DNA of 64,000 bases from Takakia lepidozioides (lineage: Eukaryota; Streptophyta; Takakiopsida; Takakiales; Takakiaceae). Within the stretch, counting starts at the first letter, position 1. Each line of letters begins with the position of its first letter. Of this stretch, positions 1-12,180 are shown piece after piece. The position numbers were made by a program, and so were the translations under genes. Below the pieces are notes generated by a model. The model was not told the DNA's origin. It was given only the letters and a program-made list of their open reading frames with translations, and ran no database searches. Location: assembly GCA_030704615.1 (NCBI GenBank), contig CM060733.1, positions 10,540,001 through 10,604,000 of the forward strand, read 5' to 3'.

Positions 1-59
1 GCCTCTACTACACACTGGCATTTTAACCCCAGGGCAACTTATATTTGTCAGATTCTTCC

Positions 60-970
60 TTACTCCAAAGTTCATGCTGGATCAAATACCCTTCTTCCCT
101 TCCTCTCTCCAGTTAGATAACCAAGGTCATACCTGAACAAGAGTTGAACCCACATCAGCATTCCCAGGCGCATGCGTAACAAAAAAACATAAGCCTTGCA
201 AGGCCATGTCCAACTGTTCTGCCCACTCTGCAAATACATGACCGACTCATGACTGCGACAGCATAACAGACTGCGTGCATGCCTAGATATCGGATTATCA
301 GACAAGCACCAAGCACTTTTGGAACCTAAAGCTCTGAGGTTGTATTCTCCTGAATCTCCTGAGAAAGCACAGCTATCTGTCCATGGATGACAATCAGACT
401 GACTAGTCAGATGGTCAAAAGATACGCACCACTGGTTGCAGAGCTACCCAGCAGGCCCACTAGCTGCTGCTCATGAAAAGGTAAAGTCGTGGAGAGGGTT
501 TGCCAAAGAGCACGAATGTGGCTAACAGGGTACCCAGCATTGCAGCTAAGTGTTGCTAGCACTCTCAAACCCAATTGTTCCCAGGCCCTTTTGCCAGGTC
601 TGATAACGTCTCCACCATCTACATTGGTTGCCATGGCCAGAATTGGCGTCACAACCTGCCCAATTTCAACACTGCTGCACAGGCAGGATCCCAATCAGTC
701 CCTTGCAAACACTTGTAATGTGAGTTGTTCGAGGAGCATAATGCTTATACGGGGCTTCAAACATCCAACAGAAAGAAGGTGGGCATGGAGGGGACAAATA
801 ACCTGGTTGAGAAATCTGCACGGGAGATAACATGGTCACAAAGGATTCCAGTATAAAGTCTGGCTATGGGTATGACATCAACATCCGTCTTCTTTTCCAA
901 AATCCTCAAACTCTTGAGTGCCTGTTCCCAAATCCATCCAACAGAGGCAGCAGCTGACACATAAGGCAGA
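60..970 (-). other. Coding-like fragments of an unidentified minus-strand gene
   Basis: I do not recognise this. Two minus-strand stretches look coding: about 960-757 (it follows a good acceptor, TTATGTGTCAG, and contains GWIWEQALKSLRILEKK and RLFVPSMPTFFLLD) and about 725-407 (contains RAWEQLGLRVLATLS and HIRALWQTLSTTLPFHEQQ). The second changes frame around 640-690, so either a small intron or a frameshift separates the halves. The alpha-helical, leucine-rich composition would suit a helical-repeat protein, but no family motif is certain. Further minus-strand coding-like pieces at 2.2-4.4 kb could belong to the same gene, with the PPR remnant lying in an intron. A decayed pseudogene is equally possible. 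Confidence 0.3.
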
Positions 971-1329
971 CAAAAACAACAACAAGAATTGTGCCATTCG
1001 AAAATAAGTTGCTACATTTTTCTGCACACGATCCATGAGCTGATGTACAAAGCTTCAGAAATTCATATTGCTGAATCCCTGCGGAAGGCTTACTTGAATC
1101 AGGTCCTCTGTAAGTCGCAAATCTTCCCAGACACTTTTGCTGCTTATCACCTGCATTTCAACATAGCCATTTCAACTGTCAGTTATCTTCACATATATGC
1201 TACAATGATACAAACCATATCATTTATCCAGAATTGGGTGTTCTGCAGTTGGTTGATTGTCCATGCTGGAATCATCTAAGACTGAATTACCCTCATATAT
1301 CAATTTGAGGAACCTCTTGTTGACAGTAC

Positions 1330-2130
1330 ATATGGGATCCTGAAGTATGTACTTAACAATCGCACAACATGCTCAACAAAATGACTTCATGGAACAATGA
1401 TCACAGGATATGCTCGGCATGGGTGCTTCATCAAGTCATTCAAGGAGTTGGATGGTTGGCATTTGGCAAGAGTCAAAGTCACCCGTGTGGTCAACCCATA
1501 TGACAGCCTAGGAGCATGCTAGCATCATGAAGGCTGTACTTGCACACAAATTATTTTTGAGACTGCTCTTGTTGAGATGTTAACTAAATGCTGGAGCAAG
1601 GACATGAGTGCTCAACCATCTGGGGATCAAATCAGGAGTACACAAAAATGGAAAATATGGTCAAGCAAGATGTGGTCTCATGGAGTGTAATGATCAGAGG
1701 ATGTGCCCAGCATGGGCTTGGTGGGACAAGCCTGCACCTATCTGAACAAATGCTATAAGAAGGCTTGATTCAACCATATCAACTTCCGATCTCTCCTCTC
1801 GGTAAGCAGCTTATGTAATGGCAGGAGTCGAGTGACAGCCTAACTCCTAAAGTGGAGCATTTTGGCTCCATGGAGGACAATTGAATGAGGCAGGGGTATT
1901 CATTCACAAACTTCCCAGAGAACCACATGCATCAGTGTGCCTGTACAAAATTATGGTCCATTCTTACAATAGATCCGTGGCATCCTATGCGTTGCTATAC
2001 ATTTTCAAGGACAATGGAGAGGAGCCAGGGCCAGCTGCATCAAGATCACCATCAATTGCATACATTCATTGTAGAAGACAGATTTTGTCCACAATTGAGG
2101 ACATACATGCTGAGCTGAACAGATTTGGAT
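1330..2130 (+). pseudogene. Decayed PPR (PLS/E-type) gene
   Basis: Several PPR landmarks appear in order but in different frames and with stops between them. Around 1380-1440 and 1680-1750 are two copies of the 'aMI.GyaqHG' type repeat (for example MIRGCAQHGLGG). Around 1855-1920 is the 'HfgcMvDLLGraGqLdEAevfI' region (GQLNEAGVFIHKLPREPHAS). Around 2050-2115 is the E+ end, reading HTFIVEDRFCPQLRTYM. PPR proteins of this class bind organellar transcripts in a sequence-specific way, often for C-to-U editing. The scrambled frames show that this copy is dead. It is one of at least six PPR remnants in the window. Confidence 0.75.
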
Positions 2131-2189
2131 GACTAAGATCAGGTTTTCTGTGTGGTGTCCCCAATCCTAATCAAGTGATGAATAACAGC

Positions 2190-3520
2190 TACTTCTTACC
2201 TCATAAGGGACCAGATTTGTAAGCAAAATGATTCTGCTGAGGATTTCAGACCACCCAGCTTTATAAACTTGCCCTGTAAGTGCCTCTGTTGCCCTTCGTA
2301 TGGGCTGCAGCTCTCCGACCTGAATCTCCAGAGGCTCCCAATCAGTCTCATCTGTTTAGAGATACAAGCACTCAAAGTCAGCCACCACAAAGTAGAATCC
2401 AGAAGCTGCAAGGGTGGCAACTTGAATACAGCGAGATAAGAGAAGGGTGCACTACCATTGTCCAGCTCTGATGCGACCTCATCACTCCTGAACACAGTCG
2501 GTTCTCCGCCCTCTAGCACAGAGTCAACCCAGCTGTTGTCCGAAGGTGGCTGGTCATCCAAGTCAGTGACAGACAGCTCTGAAAATGAGGTCAGAAGGCA
2601 ATGAAGGGAGGCTCCATCATCATGCCGGGCGAGAGCAAGCCTTTGGGTAGGTGCTTTAAGAAACACACTAGCTGCACATCACAAAAGCTGACGAATCTTG
2701 AGCCAGGTCATCTTCCTCTACACTCACATTCACAATTCTTTACCCATGTAACACAGTCAGGCTCCAATTGTAAGTTGGGCACAGATATACAAACTGACCA
2801 CTACTTGATCTGCAGTCCAAAGGCTACCATTAAAGAATACAATATCTTGAAACCTCACAAATCTCAATCTGTCACCACGGAGTGCTGGAGAATGTAACGC
2901 TAAAGACTATCAGACAATCCACTTCCCTATACTCTTTGAGGTCATGTTGAAAAAACAACCATCTCAAAGAGAAGCATTTACCACAAAGACACACCAGATG
3001 AATCCTCAGAGGATTGAGGTCAGCAGTTTCCGCCATGGAGTGCTGTTGCCCCAAATGAGTTGCCAACAGGTACCTGCATTGCAAGGCACCAACCAATTAT
3101 CACATTTGCTGCTACTGTCTTCGGCAATGCAATCATCTGACCCGACGACAACAACAGAATTCCACTGAAATATAGCACAGGAGAGCACATAGTAGGGAAG
3201 GGAGTGGGGCAGGGTGCTGTGGCCAAGTAGCAGGTATCTATACACCTGTAAATTGACATTTGTGGTGGTACCTGAGCCCAGACAAAAATTGTGAGGTGAC
3301 AGGAAACCGAAGCCTTCCATTTCCCAAGGCATCCGATCTGCACAATACCATTGTTTCATCAAACCTCCAGAATTGACAAAAACGATGCAAGCTTGAGGTC
3401 TTACTCTTCCACAGCCAAGGCCTGTGCCAGGTATAACCCCTTCGCGTCTTGAACAGTCTTGCAGATGCAGTGTAGGTTTGCAGAAACCCTAATGCAGTGA
3501 GTCCGTATCTTGTCATACTC
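2190..3520 (-). other. Coding-like minus-strand segments, unidentified
   Basis: Minus-strand reading at 2666-2196 is open for 156 codons and has plausible composition, including an acidic stretch (VTDLDDQPPSDNSWVDSVLE) followed by hydrophobic helices. At about 3362-3006 two overlapping frames are both open for over 100 codons, so the real frame cannot be chosen. No catalytic or family motif is visible. These could be exons of the same gene suggested at 60-970, split by introns and interrupted by the PPR remnant. I can offer no function. Confidence 0.2.
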
Positions 3521-4590
3521 TCACATCAAAAGGGTGGCCTCCCAACTACAGTTATTCCCATGACCAAGTGACCTAAATTTGTGGTTATATAACTCTCGAA
3601 CCCTAAATGGCGTATCTTATCGTGAAGTAAAAGGATTTGCCCTGCGTTATAAGCAGCTTGCGTGCCTACATTGCTCCAAACCAGGGAGAGAAGTAGGTGC
3701 ATACCTGTATGCACCGGCGAGAGCAGCCAAAGCAGGTGTTGTTACCACCTGCCAACACCAAAGTCTTTCTTTACAATTGGCTCTCCAATTTGTCTAGCCC
3801 TAAAACGCCTTCAAGACAAAACCCTAGCTAACTTCCCGATGGCATTATCTTATGTCTCGCAGATCCTTGAGAGCCTGAGCTGCTTGAAGAAAGACCTGTC
3901 GATTTGCGCCCCAAAATAATAATTCGAACCATCTTCTGTCTCTATAAACGCCATCGCAATATTTGCAATCCCAACGATGGAAACAGCATAACCAAAAACA
4001 ACGCAATAATACCCAGATTTGCTACCCAGTCAGCAGAAATAAATCAGTGGTGATTGCTGAAAACTTGATAAATTAGGAGAATAACCGCCGTGGGTAATGA
4101 AGGACTCAATTTGTCAATGCAACACAACCCAACTACTGAACACTCAGTATCGACAGCGCAATTGAATCGCAGGCACGCACCGGGAAGTCATAGCAGAGAC
4201 TTCTGTAGGCTTGCTCCGCTTCGCGATTTTCGTCTTCGGCCTGCTGCCGGACTGCAGCCGCCCCAGCCGCACAGAAGGGCGGCATCAAAACTCCTCCTTG
4301 CAACGCAACAAAGCAGATGCTAGCCTGCCACCCTCGGTTGCAAAGGAGATTCCTTGAATTTCCCGACAGAGCACGTGGGTGGCCCACTCCCACGCCCTTG
4401 CTCTGCTCTCCACCGTCCCTTTGTCCCCTGGGCCCTCCCCCGGCGGACTACACCACTCCTCCCTCCCCTCCCTCATGGGCATGCCATGGCATGGGCCATA
4501 GGGATACCGGAGCTTTGACAGATCAACTCAAGTAACTTAGGTACCTTTAAGTAACTTTTTAAGTAGCTTAAAGTAGCTAATTATATATTT
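3520..4590. other. Mostly non-coding; one weak minus-strand ORF
   Basis: The segment is largely without recognisable features. A minus-strand ORF at 4393-4133 (86 codons, containing MPPFCAAGAAAVRQQAEDEN) has a composition that could suit the first exon of an organelle-targeted protein, but nothing confirms it. At 4520-4585 the short words AAGTAACTT and AAGTAGCTT/AAGTAGCTA repeat next to the MITE. Confidence 0.3.
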
Positions 4591-4592
4591 TT

Positions 4593-4746
4593 ATACATAC
4601 ATATGCAAAACTCATTCTTGAATAATTGGGTCTTTAAGGCTCACATGCCGGGCAGCGGGCCCCACAAACGGACGCGGGTGGCCTCGGGTCCGGCTCCCAA
4701 CTTAAAGACCCAATTAATCTAAAATGAGAGGCTATACATATATATG
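4593..4746. mobile_element. Small inverted-repeat element (MITE-like)
   Basis: The arms 4593-4638 and 4701-4746 are imperfect reverse complements of about 46 bp. They share TTGGGTCTTTAAG / CTTAAAGACCCAA next to the loop and AT-rich outer parts. The 62 bp loop is GC-rich. Related words (CTCATTTT plus AATAATTGGGAC) recur at about 16118-16145 and, reversed, at about 24468-24495, which suggests a family. No coding potential. Confidence 0.55.
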
Positions 4747-4849
4747 TTTTAGTAAACAGTGGCCCTGGATAGAATCTTATTAGAATTATTGAAGGGAAAA
4801 ATATGAAAACCCTCGTTGGCACATGGTCGCCATAAGGCCCAAACCGTTA

Positions 4850-5183
4850 GGGAATTGCAAAAAGGCCTTGATGTGAAATGCAGCGCAATTCACTTGATCA
4901 GATGCCAATTCAATTGAATTGCGATGCCAATTCAATTGAACTAACCTTAATTTGCAATTCAATTGAATTGTAATCTATAATTTTTAACGCAGTTTTGTAT
5001 ATAATATATATAATATATTATCATGTATATGTATGTATATGTATCATATACACATATACATACGAGAGTATAAGCTGAATATACATGTTGGCCCGTCTAT
5101 TCCTGCTGCCCGTCCATCCTTTGCTTGTGGTAAGGCCTAAGTCACGACATGAGTCGCGTAGCCTAAAGGAGAGATATATACTA
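4850..5183 (+). repeat. Left terminal inverted repeat of the 8.2 kb element
   Basis: This contains several copies of the palindromic word CAATTCAATTGAATTG, a TATATAC-rich stretch, and a conserved GC-rich block (5085-5180, GGCCCGTCTATTCCTGCTGC onward). All of it recurs in reverse complement at 12742-13090. The shared block reads as the same short ORF in both arms, but that is a consequence of the duplication and not evidence of coding. Confidence 0.85.
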
Positions 5184-5790
5184 GAGAGAGAGCAAGAGCG
5201 AGGGAAAGGGAGAGAGAAATGAAGTGATGAAGGGTTTTTAGGGCAGAGGTGCCCTAAAAGTGAAAGGATCAAATCAGTTGGAGGACGAGAAGTAACGAGA
5301 GAAGAATGCAATAACAAGTTTAGGGTTGAGCGGTGGTGGAGCGGTGGTGGCGCTATGTATGATGGAAGCCTTCTTGGATCACCAAATGACAAGATCTGCC
5401 CATGAGTAAGCACATTCCCATATTGGCATGAGTTCCCCCAATCATTGATAAAGATATCATTTTAGCTAAAGCTGTAGTTCTTGTGTACGTGCAGGTGACT
5501 CATGAGTTTTGAGGAGAGAACTTTAGGGGTAGTAGAGTGGGTTACCAAACGCTCCTCAACACACACACTGAAAGAAAGAGCTTAATCACATGGTTTGTTT
5601 TCAACCTGCCCACACTGTGTACTGTGGTTTGATAATACATTTTAGGATAGAGTAGTTGTTGTTTCAAAGTACATTTGGTTCATCTACTTGATAGCCTATG
5701 TGAACTTTAGTGACGTAAGTCCTATGGGGAGTGTGTGAGTGGATGCAAAGACTACAGAATTAACAGCAAACAATTACAACAAGGGCAAGG
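5184..5790. other. Spacer inside the 8.2 kb element
   Basis: A GA-rich tract lies at 5184-5220, just inside the left arm. Nothing else is recognisable. This segment and the following 1 kb have no counterpart beside the right arm, where subterminal repeats abut the arm directly. It therefore looks like inserted or differentially retained DNA. Confidence 0.5.
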
Positions 5791-5799
5791 TCGAAGGCA

Positions 5800-6230
5800 T
5801 TGGCATTGGGGCTATTAAGCAGAGATAAGACAGATCATGTGAGCATGGAAAACAACCATTTGGATGGTGACAAAGTAGTGGATGATTTAGTACTTTATGT
5901 GGAAGCAATGTTGAATGAGGGTGCCACAATGAAATCAATCGCCACTGCCCTTTCTTTTGATGATGTACGACCATTGAGAAGATTGCTATCAGAAGTCCAA
6001 GGGTCTCCTTTCAAAGTTCATCATGAATTGAGTGTCCAACGCTTGTGTGAAAAGATTCAAGAGTTACTTCATATTGAAGAGAATGGGTCAAATTGGGGAA
6101 TGAGAACAGTGCAATCTGCCTTAAGGAGGTCAAATTGGCGGATTCCTTGAAGGAAGGTGGGGGAAGCTTTGAAAATCATCTCACCCTACCATTATGAGCG
6201 TAGGAGAAGGGGGGGCAGGGCCTGGGTTGT
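5800..6230 (+). pseudogene. Possible N-terminal fragment of an IS3-like eukaryotic transposase
   Basis: The ORF from 5800 runs 116 codons to a TGA at 6148-6150. The same frame continues beyond the stop with RKVGEALKIISPYHYERRRR. Together, GMRTVQSALRRSNWRIP, then R.KV.EAL, then a basic RRR end resembles the helix-turn-helix part before the integrase core in eukaryotic IS3-like transposases (G.R.V...L...G..V....V...L...DP.G...R). No DDE core follows; coding character ends near 6230. An unrelated short host-type fragment cannot be excluded. Confidence 0.35.
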
Positions 6231-6239
6231 ATGATCTCT

Positions 6240-6820
6240 GGAGGGTTGTGAAATTGTTGGGTTTCATTGGGAAGTGCACAGCGTGAGGCTCATGAGGCCG
6301 CCTTTTATCTCCAACAATCTTTGTCTGCCCCACATATGAGACAATGATGACCAACTTGCATCATTTTCAAGAACCCTCTATTCATAATCTAAGAATTTTG
6401 CATACAGTAATAAAAATCTGAATATACACTCATGGAGACACGAATATTCAACCAGGACTTATAGCTGCACCCTTGTCTCTTATATGCCATGTACCTTGAG
6501 TTTAAAATCTGATAACTTGTGTTCTGTTGATTGGAGTCATGGTTTCTCCAACTGCTGTATACCTTCCATAGCCACCGAGAGGTCTATCTCTCCAGGTTCT
6601 GGAACACTCTTGTAGCCTATACAACCACAAAGTAGAATTTTTTTGCTTCCATGTAACATTTATTTTTCTCACATAAGTGGTCAACAACCTTACACTTGGC
6701 ATGATGATGATAGGTATGACAGGTATGATGATGAATGGTATCACTTGGCATGATAGGTTAGGAGTCTACTTTGAGATGCCCAAGTCAAGTTTCAACCTCT
6801 ACTGAATGGACGCCCTTTGC
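6240..6820. other. No recognisable feature
   Basis: This is AT-rich sequence with no open frame of plausible composition. ATGATGATAGG/TGATAGG microrepeats occur at 6702-6755. Confidence 0.5.
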
Positions 6821-6821
6821 G

Positions 6822-7135
6822 CAGGTGTAGCGGTATAGTGCTTGATTACAACAGAACTTAGTTAGTTTTGGTAAATTAGTCTATATGCAGGTAGAGGTAT
6901 CGTCATTGGGTACTAGCCCTGTTTGGTATACTCACAGAGGTACAACGCTTGATTCCAAAGAAACTTCGTCAAAACTACACCATATGTAGGTAAGGGTATC
7001 GTTATGAGGTAGTTTCCCTGTTTGGTATACTCACAGAGGTACAGCGCTCGATTCCAAAGAAACTTAGTCAAAACTACACTATATGTAGGTAAGGGTATCG
7101 TTATGAGATAGTTTCCCTGTTTGGTTTGACTGGTG
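6822..7135 (+). repeat. Left subterminal tandem repeat, 99 bp period
   Basis: There are about three units. The word GTTTGGTATACTCACAGAGG starts at 6921 and 7020, and its diverged beginning GTTTGGTTT at 7119, giving an exact 99 bp spacing. The first unit (6822-6920) is more diverged. The units share GCCCTGTTTGGTATAC, the GGTA(A/G)GGGTATCG(T/C) word and a CCAAAGAAACTT core with the reverse complement of 12470-12740, tying them to the inverted-repeat element. Confidence 0.8.
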
Positions 7136-7139
7136 GGTG

Positions 7140-8450
7140 TTGCTTACAATCTAAATATGTTAGCATGTTTCATCTGCACCTTGAGACACTAACCAATTTC
7201 ATACTGCCAAGCCCTTATAGTGCCAATATATGGCTATGTACATATACCAAACATGATACCACTGTAAGAGTATCAACGTCTAAGAGTTGATATATTAAAC
7301 TCTCTATCGAACACACAGCCCAATTGCAACATGATACCTTTGTAAGGGTATCGAAACAAGATTATTGGAGATAATTCTCGAAATGAACATGTCTTTTGTT
7401 TTCTCTGGGGTTGTGTCATGGGGGCCAGATACTAGTGCCAGGGGAGTACATGATGATGCAGGGGAAGCCATTCATCAATTGTGAGGTTTGAAATTGTCTG
7501 TTTCTTTCAGAGCTAGCCATATTTCTTTTGCCAGTGAATCAGAGGAAGCTGAAGCACTTCTGAGTAAGTCATCTATCTCCCAAAGGGTCCCCAAAAAATG
7601 AGATGGAGCTAGCCCTGGCATGCACATCAAACCCATTTAGCTCACAAGCAGTTTAAGGAGGTTTGCATAAACATTTGGCCAAGGTTTGAGGGCTTTGCCT
7701 CATTCCAACAATAGTATTTACCAAAGCACATAACGTGCTTGTAATAACACTCGGGCTGCATGTGGGGTTCATGGGATGTTGAATGGAAGTTGAGGAATTT
7801 GAAAGGCTGGAGTGGGAATCGAGAGCATGAATGCTGAGTTCTGCAATAGTGATGAGATTATGGTTGTAGTGCAACGTTGTAGTGGGTTTGTTATTGGCAG
7901 CCCAACACTTGCAAGCCACATGCCCACTCCTATGAAGGTGTGACTGGTGATCTACTGACCAGTCACTTAGTCAAACCAGCGATACGCAGGCAGTGGGTAG
8001 AGTGGTGGATGAGCAGCACATGAAGTTGTCTACTGCTGCCTGCAAGCTCTTGAGATGTGGCTCTTTTTTTAGCAGATTGGCCAGCAACCTAATTTTGCGG
8101 AGACAATAAACACTCAACAGTCACACTGACCATCAACCTAAACTTAATTCCAAGCATTACAGACGAGCCATGACACAAACACTAACCCCTTCACTCCAAT
8201 TGTTCTTCATGTGTTTTGCTCACAGACTAGTTTACCAGTTAGGGCCTTCTTGCTCACATCTTCAAAGAATACAAGCACTGCAAACACATGTTGCTGGCTA
8301 GCAAGGTTCAAGTCACACCCTTCCAATGGAAATGACAGCAGAAACAAAATGAAGCCAACCAACTCCCTAAACTCATTTCCTAACATTGTTAACCATGTTG
8401 AGCACCACATCTGAAATAAGCATGTCTCAGATTGATTTAGATATGTACCT
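7140..8450. other. Non-coding interior of the 8.2 kb element
   Basis: No convincing gene. The longest frame (minus, 7919-7653, 88 codons) has low-complexity composition and no motif. GGTATCG words related to the subterminal repeats recur weakly near 7265 and 7345. Sequence just left of 8550 is not LINE-derived even though the LINE frame runs into it. Confidence 0.5.
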
Positions 8451-8552
8451 TGTCACGAGTGGTGCATGTAGCTTCCCTGTACCCACAGTAAACCTTGACT
8501 ATTGTTACAATTTGCACAAAAGCTTGTCAAGTAACTTTCACACCTACTCTTA

Positions 8553-11500
8553 TCCTTGAGGTCATCTAACATGTCCTCCCCCATGTCACAGACTGGAAAC
8601 AAGTTCAGGGAAGTTTTCTGCCTAACTTCATTCTCATCAGACAATCTCATGGCAACAGACATGGCTGAGGACACTAGAGCCTCTAAGTCAGACTTATCCA
8701 GTAGGGTCAAGCCTTGCGGATACAGGTCCAGGTCCTTGAGGATCTCTTGTACTCTCTTCTGCCAGGACTTAGCCTGTTTGACAGGGCGGTCCTGTTTCCA
8801 AGATATAGAGTTGATTAATTTAGGATATCTGGTGTTGGGCATATGTTGCAGCTGACCCCACCATCTGACCTTGAATTCATGTCGTCGGGAGCTGAAGGAC
8901 GGAATGCCAAACTCACCCCGAACAGCCACATTGGTTGTTTTGGAGCATGCTGACATACACTCCTTAACCACCCCCACTTGAATGGATTCTAGAGACTTAG
9001 CCTGGTTGGAGTTATCAACCCATATAGCAGATCCGTACTCCAAGGCAGGTCTAATAACGCGACAAAGCATGGTTTTCTTAACCTCAGAGTTGACCCCTCT
9101 GCAGTGGAAAAATTTAGTGAGCCCCAGTGCTTTGCCCTTGCCAGTTTGAACAACTTTCCGGATATGTGCATCCCAATTACAATTGGAGGAGAACTCAACG
9201 CCCAGGTAAGTGTAGGAAGGGAGGACCGGGATCTCTTGGCTACCCCACTGCCACTTAAGATCACTTCCTCCCTCTCCTCTGTCGTTGAATGCTACCACTG
9301 CACATTTGCTGACATTAGCCTCTAGCCCCCAAAGATCAAAGTATGTCTTCGCGCAATCAATCAACTCCTGGAGATTGGTTGGAGTCTCCCCTATGCCTGC
9401 GAAGTCATCCGCAAACATAAGGGCTGGTATGGTGGTATCACCCACCCTTAACCCAAATCCCTCACTTTCCACATCCTCGAGGAGTTGATTGATGAAAACA
9501 TTGAAGAGCAGAGGGGAGAGAGTACATCCTTGAGCTACACCTTGGTCTAAGTCAAAGGAGTTGGACTTCTGTCCGTTAACAGTGACACAGCTTTTGGTGT
9601 GAGCATACAAGTTGTGGACAAGTCTCCACATCTTTCCCTTGATCCCACAAGACCAGAGGCGGAACCATAGGCCATCTCTCCACACTGTGTCATAAGCCTT
9701 TTTGACATCCAGGAAAAAGACATAAGTGGGTTTCCCTTCTTTTTCCTTCCCTGGATAATCTGGCTTAGAGTGAAGATATGATCCACACAGCCCCTGTTTC
9801 GCCGAAAGCCAGCTTGGCCTTCGTGGAAACAACCTCTAGACTCCAGATCAACCTCGAGACGAGTACTTATAAATAAGCAGAATGTCTTGCCAACAACATC
9901 GAGGAGCGTGATGCCACAGTAGTTCCCCGGTTCTTCTCTGTCACCCTTCTTGTATAGATTGACAATGACCCCCTGTCGCCAGCGAAAGGGGATCATTTCA
10001 GTCTTCCAGAGAAGGTTAAAGAGGAGAAGTAGGGCCTCTATCATGGGATTGCCACCGTGCTTGATAAGCTCGTTGACAATACCATCTGGTCCAGGAGCTT
10101 TACCTCCATTTAAATGTTCAATTGCTTCGACAATCTCAGAATAACTAATGGGAGCATTATAAGCCATTGAAATATACTCCAATTCATCAGGGCTGTTTTG
10201 AATCATAGGAACAGTTTTTCCAACTGTGTCCCTCCATTCAGCAGAAGACCCCTCACTGTTATACCTAGAAGGTCTGCCAAGGATACTGTAGTGAGTTTCA
10301 AAGGTTTTGACAATGTCAACCGATGAAGTCACCACTGCACCTTTAGTAGTCTTCAGCGCTTGTACTTGCTGACCGTTTTTCGGTTTGTACAAACGTTGAA
10401 GGGCCAAGCAGAATTTCTTGTCATTACCACCATGGTGGTTTGAGTTTATTTCACTGTATAACTTGTCCCAATATAATTTTTTCTGAGACCTAACAAGCTG
10501 ATTGATATCTTTACGGAGCTGGTAGTACCTCGCCCACAATTCTCTGTTGGTTTCCAAATTGCAGCACTGTTTATAGAGGGCTCGTCTCTCAGCTATCTTG
10601 AGTTTAATCTCATTAGTCCACCAATTAACTGCTCTACCGCAGACAATTAGTTTCCTCCCAATGATCTTGTCAGCCACGGAGGAAACGAAACTCTCCCAAG
10701 AGTCCACTGCTCTTTCGACTTCATTTATTGCGTTAACAGAGCGTGACTGAAGTTCTTGGAGCGATTGGACAAAATGAGGGAGAGCCTCTTGCAAGGCCTG
10801 GACGTACTCATCCTTGACCTCCTCATTGTGGAATTTTTCTATGCGCCACTTCCGAATCGAATGTTTCACAGATCTCTTGGTGGTGGGAAAACACCTTTTG
10901 ATGTCAGTCCAAACCAGCAAGTGGTCAGAGGTACCAATATCAGTTCTGTCGATCAACACATCGGCACACTGGGGGAACAAAATTTTGTACATTATGATAT
11001 AGTCCACAATGGAACGTTCCCCAGTTTGGGGTTTCTCACGAGTCCACTGCACTTGGTCACCTCTTGTCCTGTTATTGAAGGTCAAAAGCTGAAGCTCTTC
11101 TAGACAGTTAATTAACCGTCTGCCATTAGAATTCAGCTCGTCCTCACCAAAAGGTCCAATGATATCGTCCTGATGGATCCCTTTGCCCACCCAGGCATTG
11201 AAGTCCCCCAATAGTACCACCTGACCTTTGGCAAGGAACGAAGCACAGTCCAACTTCAAAACTTGTGAGGCCTTGTCTGCGTCAGCACACAGGGTCCCCT
11301 CTGTGGGCATGTAAACACAACGGACAAAGAGGTCCAGCAGAGTACTCATGCCGCCCTTCAAATTCAGTTTTAGCCAGATACTATGCTCGTACCTCAAACC
11401 CTTGTTGATAATTTCACAATTGTCAAACAAGAAATCACGGACGAACTTATTTGAGATTGAATTGATGCGGGACTCTATTAGAAGCACTTTTGGTCATTGC

Positions 11501-11780
11501 AACCTTCAACGTACCCCTGTTATCAAGTCTCGAGATGGTACCATTAACCATGAAATCCAAGCCTAAGGTATAGCATGTAGTTTTAAAGGACACATTGTCC
11601 ATCCTGGGATTCACCCCAAAAACTACACATGAAGCCCTAGATTTGGCATAAGTAACCAATTCCCAGGGATCACCCTGAGGAGTGTTGATGTTGATAGGAG
11701 CTAAATTTTTGATTGTTTTCGCAGGCCATAAGTTAAAGCACAAGAACCAACCCGAGCCCAAGTGCCGAGTATGCTAGACA
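8553..11780 (-). pseudogene. LINE (non-LTR retrotransposon) ORF2, frameshifted and 3' truncated
   Basis: Read on the minus strand this is an endonuclease-reverse transcriptase polyprotein. The N-terminal endonuclease shows LLGDFNAWVGKG (near 11200) and SDHLLVWTDI (near 10910). The reverse transcriptase shows GKAPGPDGIVNELIKHGG (near 10090), EGQAGFRRNRGCVDHIF (near 9810), LDVKKAYDTVW and the catalytic box ALMFADDFAG (near 9410), with F before ADD. Two frameshifts interrupt it, near 11480 and near 9745. The family's C-terminal Cys-His segment, seen in the copy at 57.5-58.2 kb, is missing: LINE similarity stops at about 8553, after GEDMLDDLKD, and the frame then runs into unrelated DNA to a stop at 8453. 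Loss of the 3' end is unusual for a LINE and points to a later deletion. This copy cannot transpose by itself. Confidence 0.92.
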
Positions 11781-12086
11781 GAGCATACGACTGCCCAATT
11801 TGGGCGGAGGGGTTGCCCCCAAGCGGTAGGAGTCCGCTTGTTACCATTCAGAGATCACACTCCAGGGAGTTGCAGGGAATGGCCCGTGTAGGCATATTCT
11901 AAAGAGGGAAAGGCCCCAAGCTTTCCAACTAAATCCAATGCACTACCTTACCTGAAGCAAAACGCTTAAGGTCGAAACAAACAAGGACACGAGGTCAGAA
12001 GGCCGGCATTTAGTGACAGAGACATTAATGTACTCCCGTTTCAAGTCCACCCAATGTCAATAGGCTTCCTAGAGGACAGGGAGAAA

Positions 12087-12128
<42 letters not shown>

Positions 12129-12130
12129 GA
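11780..12130 (-). other. LINE 5' region with GA microsatellite
   Basis: On the minus strand this lies upstream of the endonuclease reading frame and probably contains the LINE's 5' untranslated part. A (GA)n tract of about 17 units lies at 12091-12126. No ORF1 with a zinc knuckle is found here, so the copy is also 5' incomplete or its ORF1 has decayed. Confidence 0.4.
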
Positions 12131-12180
12131 AATGAAATAGGGTCTGGTTGTTTGTTTCTCCCTTGGCACCTAAGGTGATA

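Noticed and set aside
5021-5413. 130-codon minus-strand ORF in the left terminal arm
   Set aside because: It is open only because of AT-rich and GA-rich repeats; the shared peptide with 12713-12934 reflects duplicated arms, not a protein.
8211-11103. Plus-strand ORFs of 60-115 codons opposite the LINE
   Set aside because: They are antisense shadows of the well-supported LINE reading frames and have no motif of their own.
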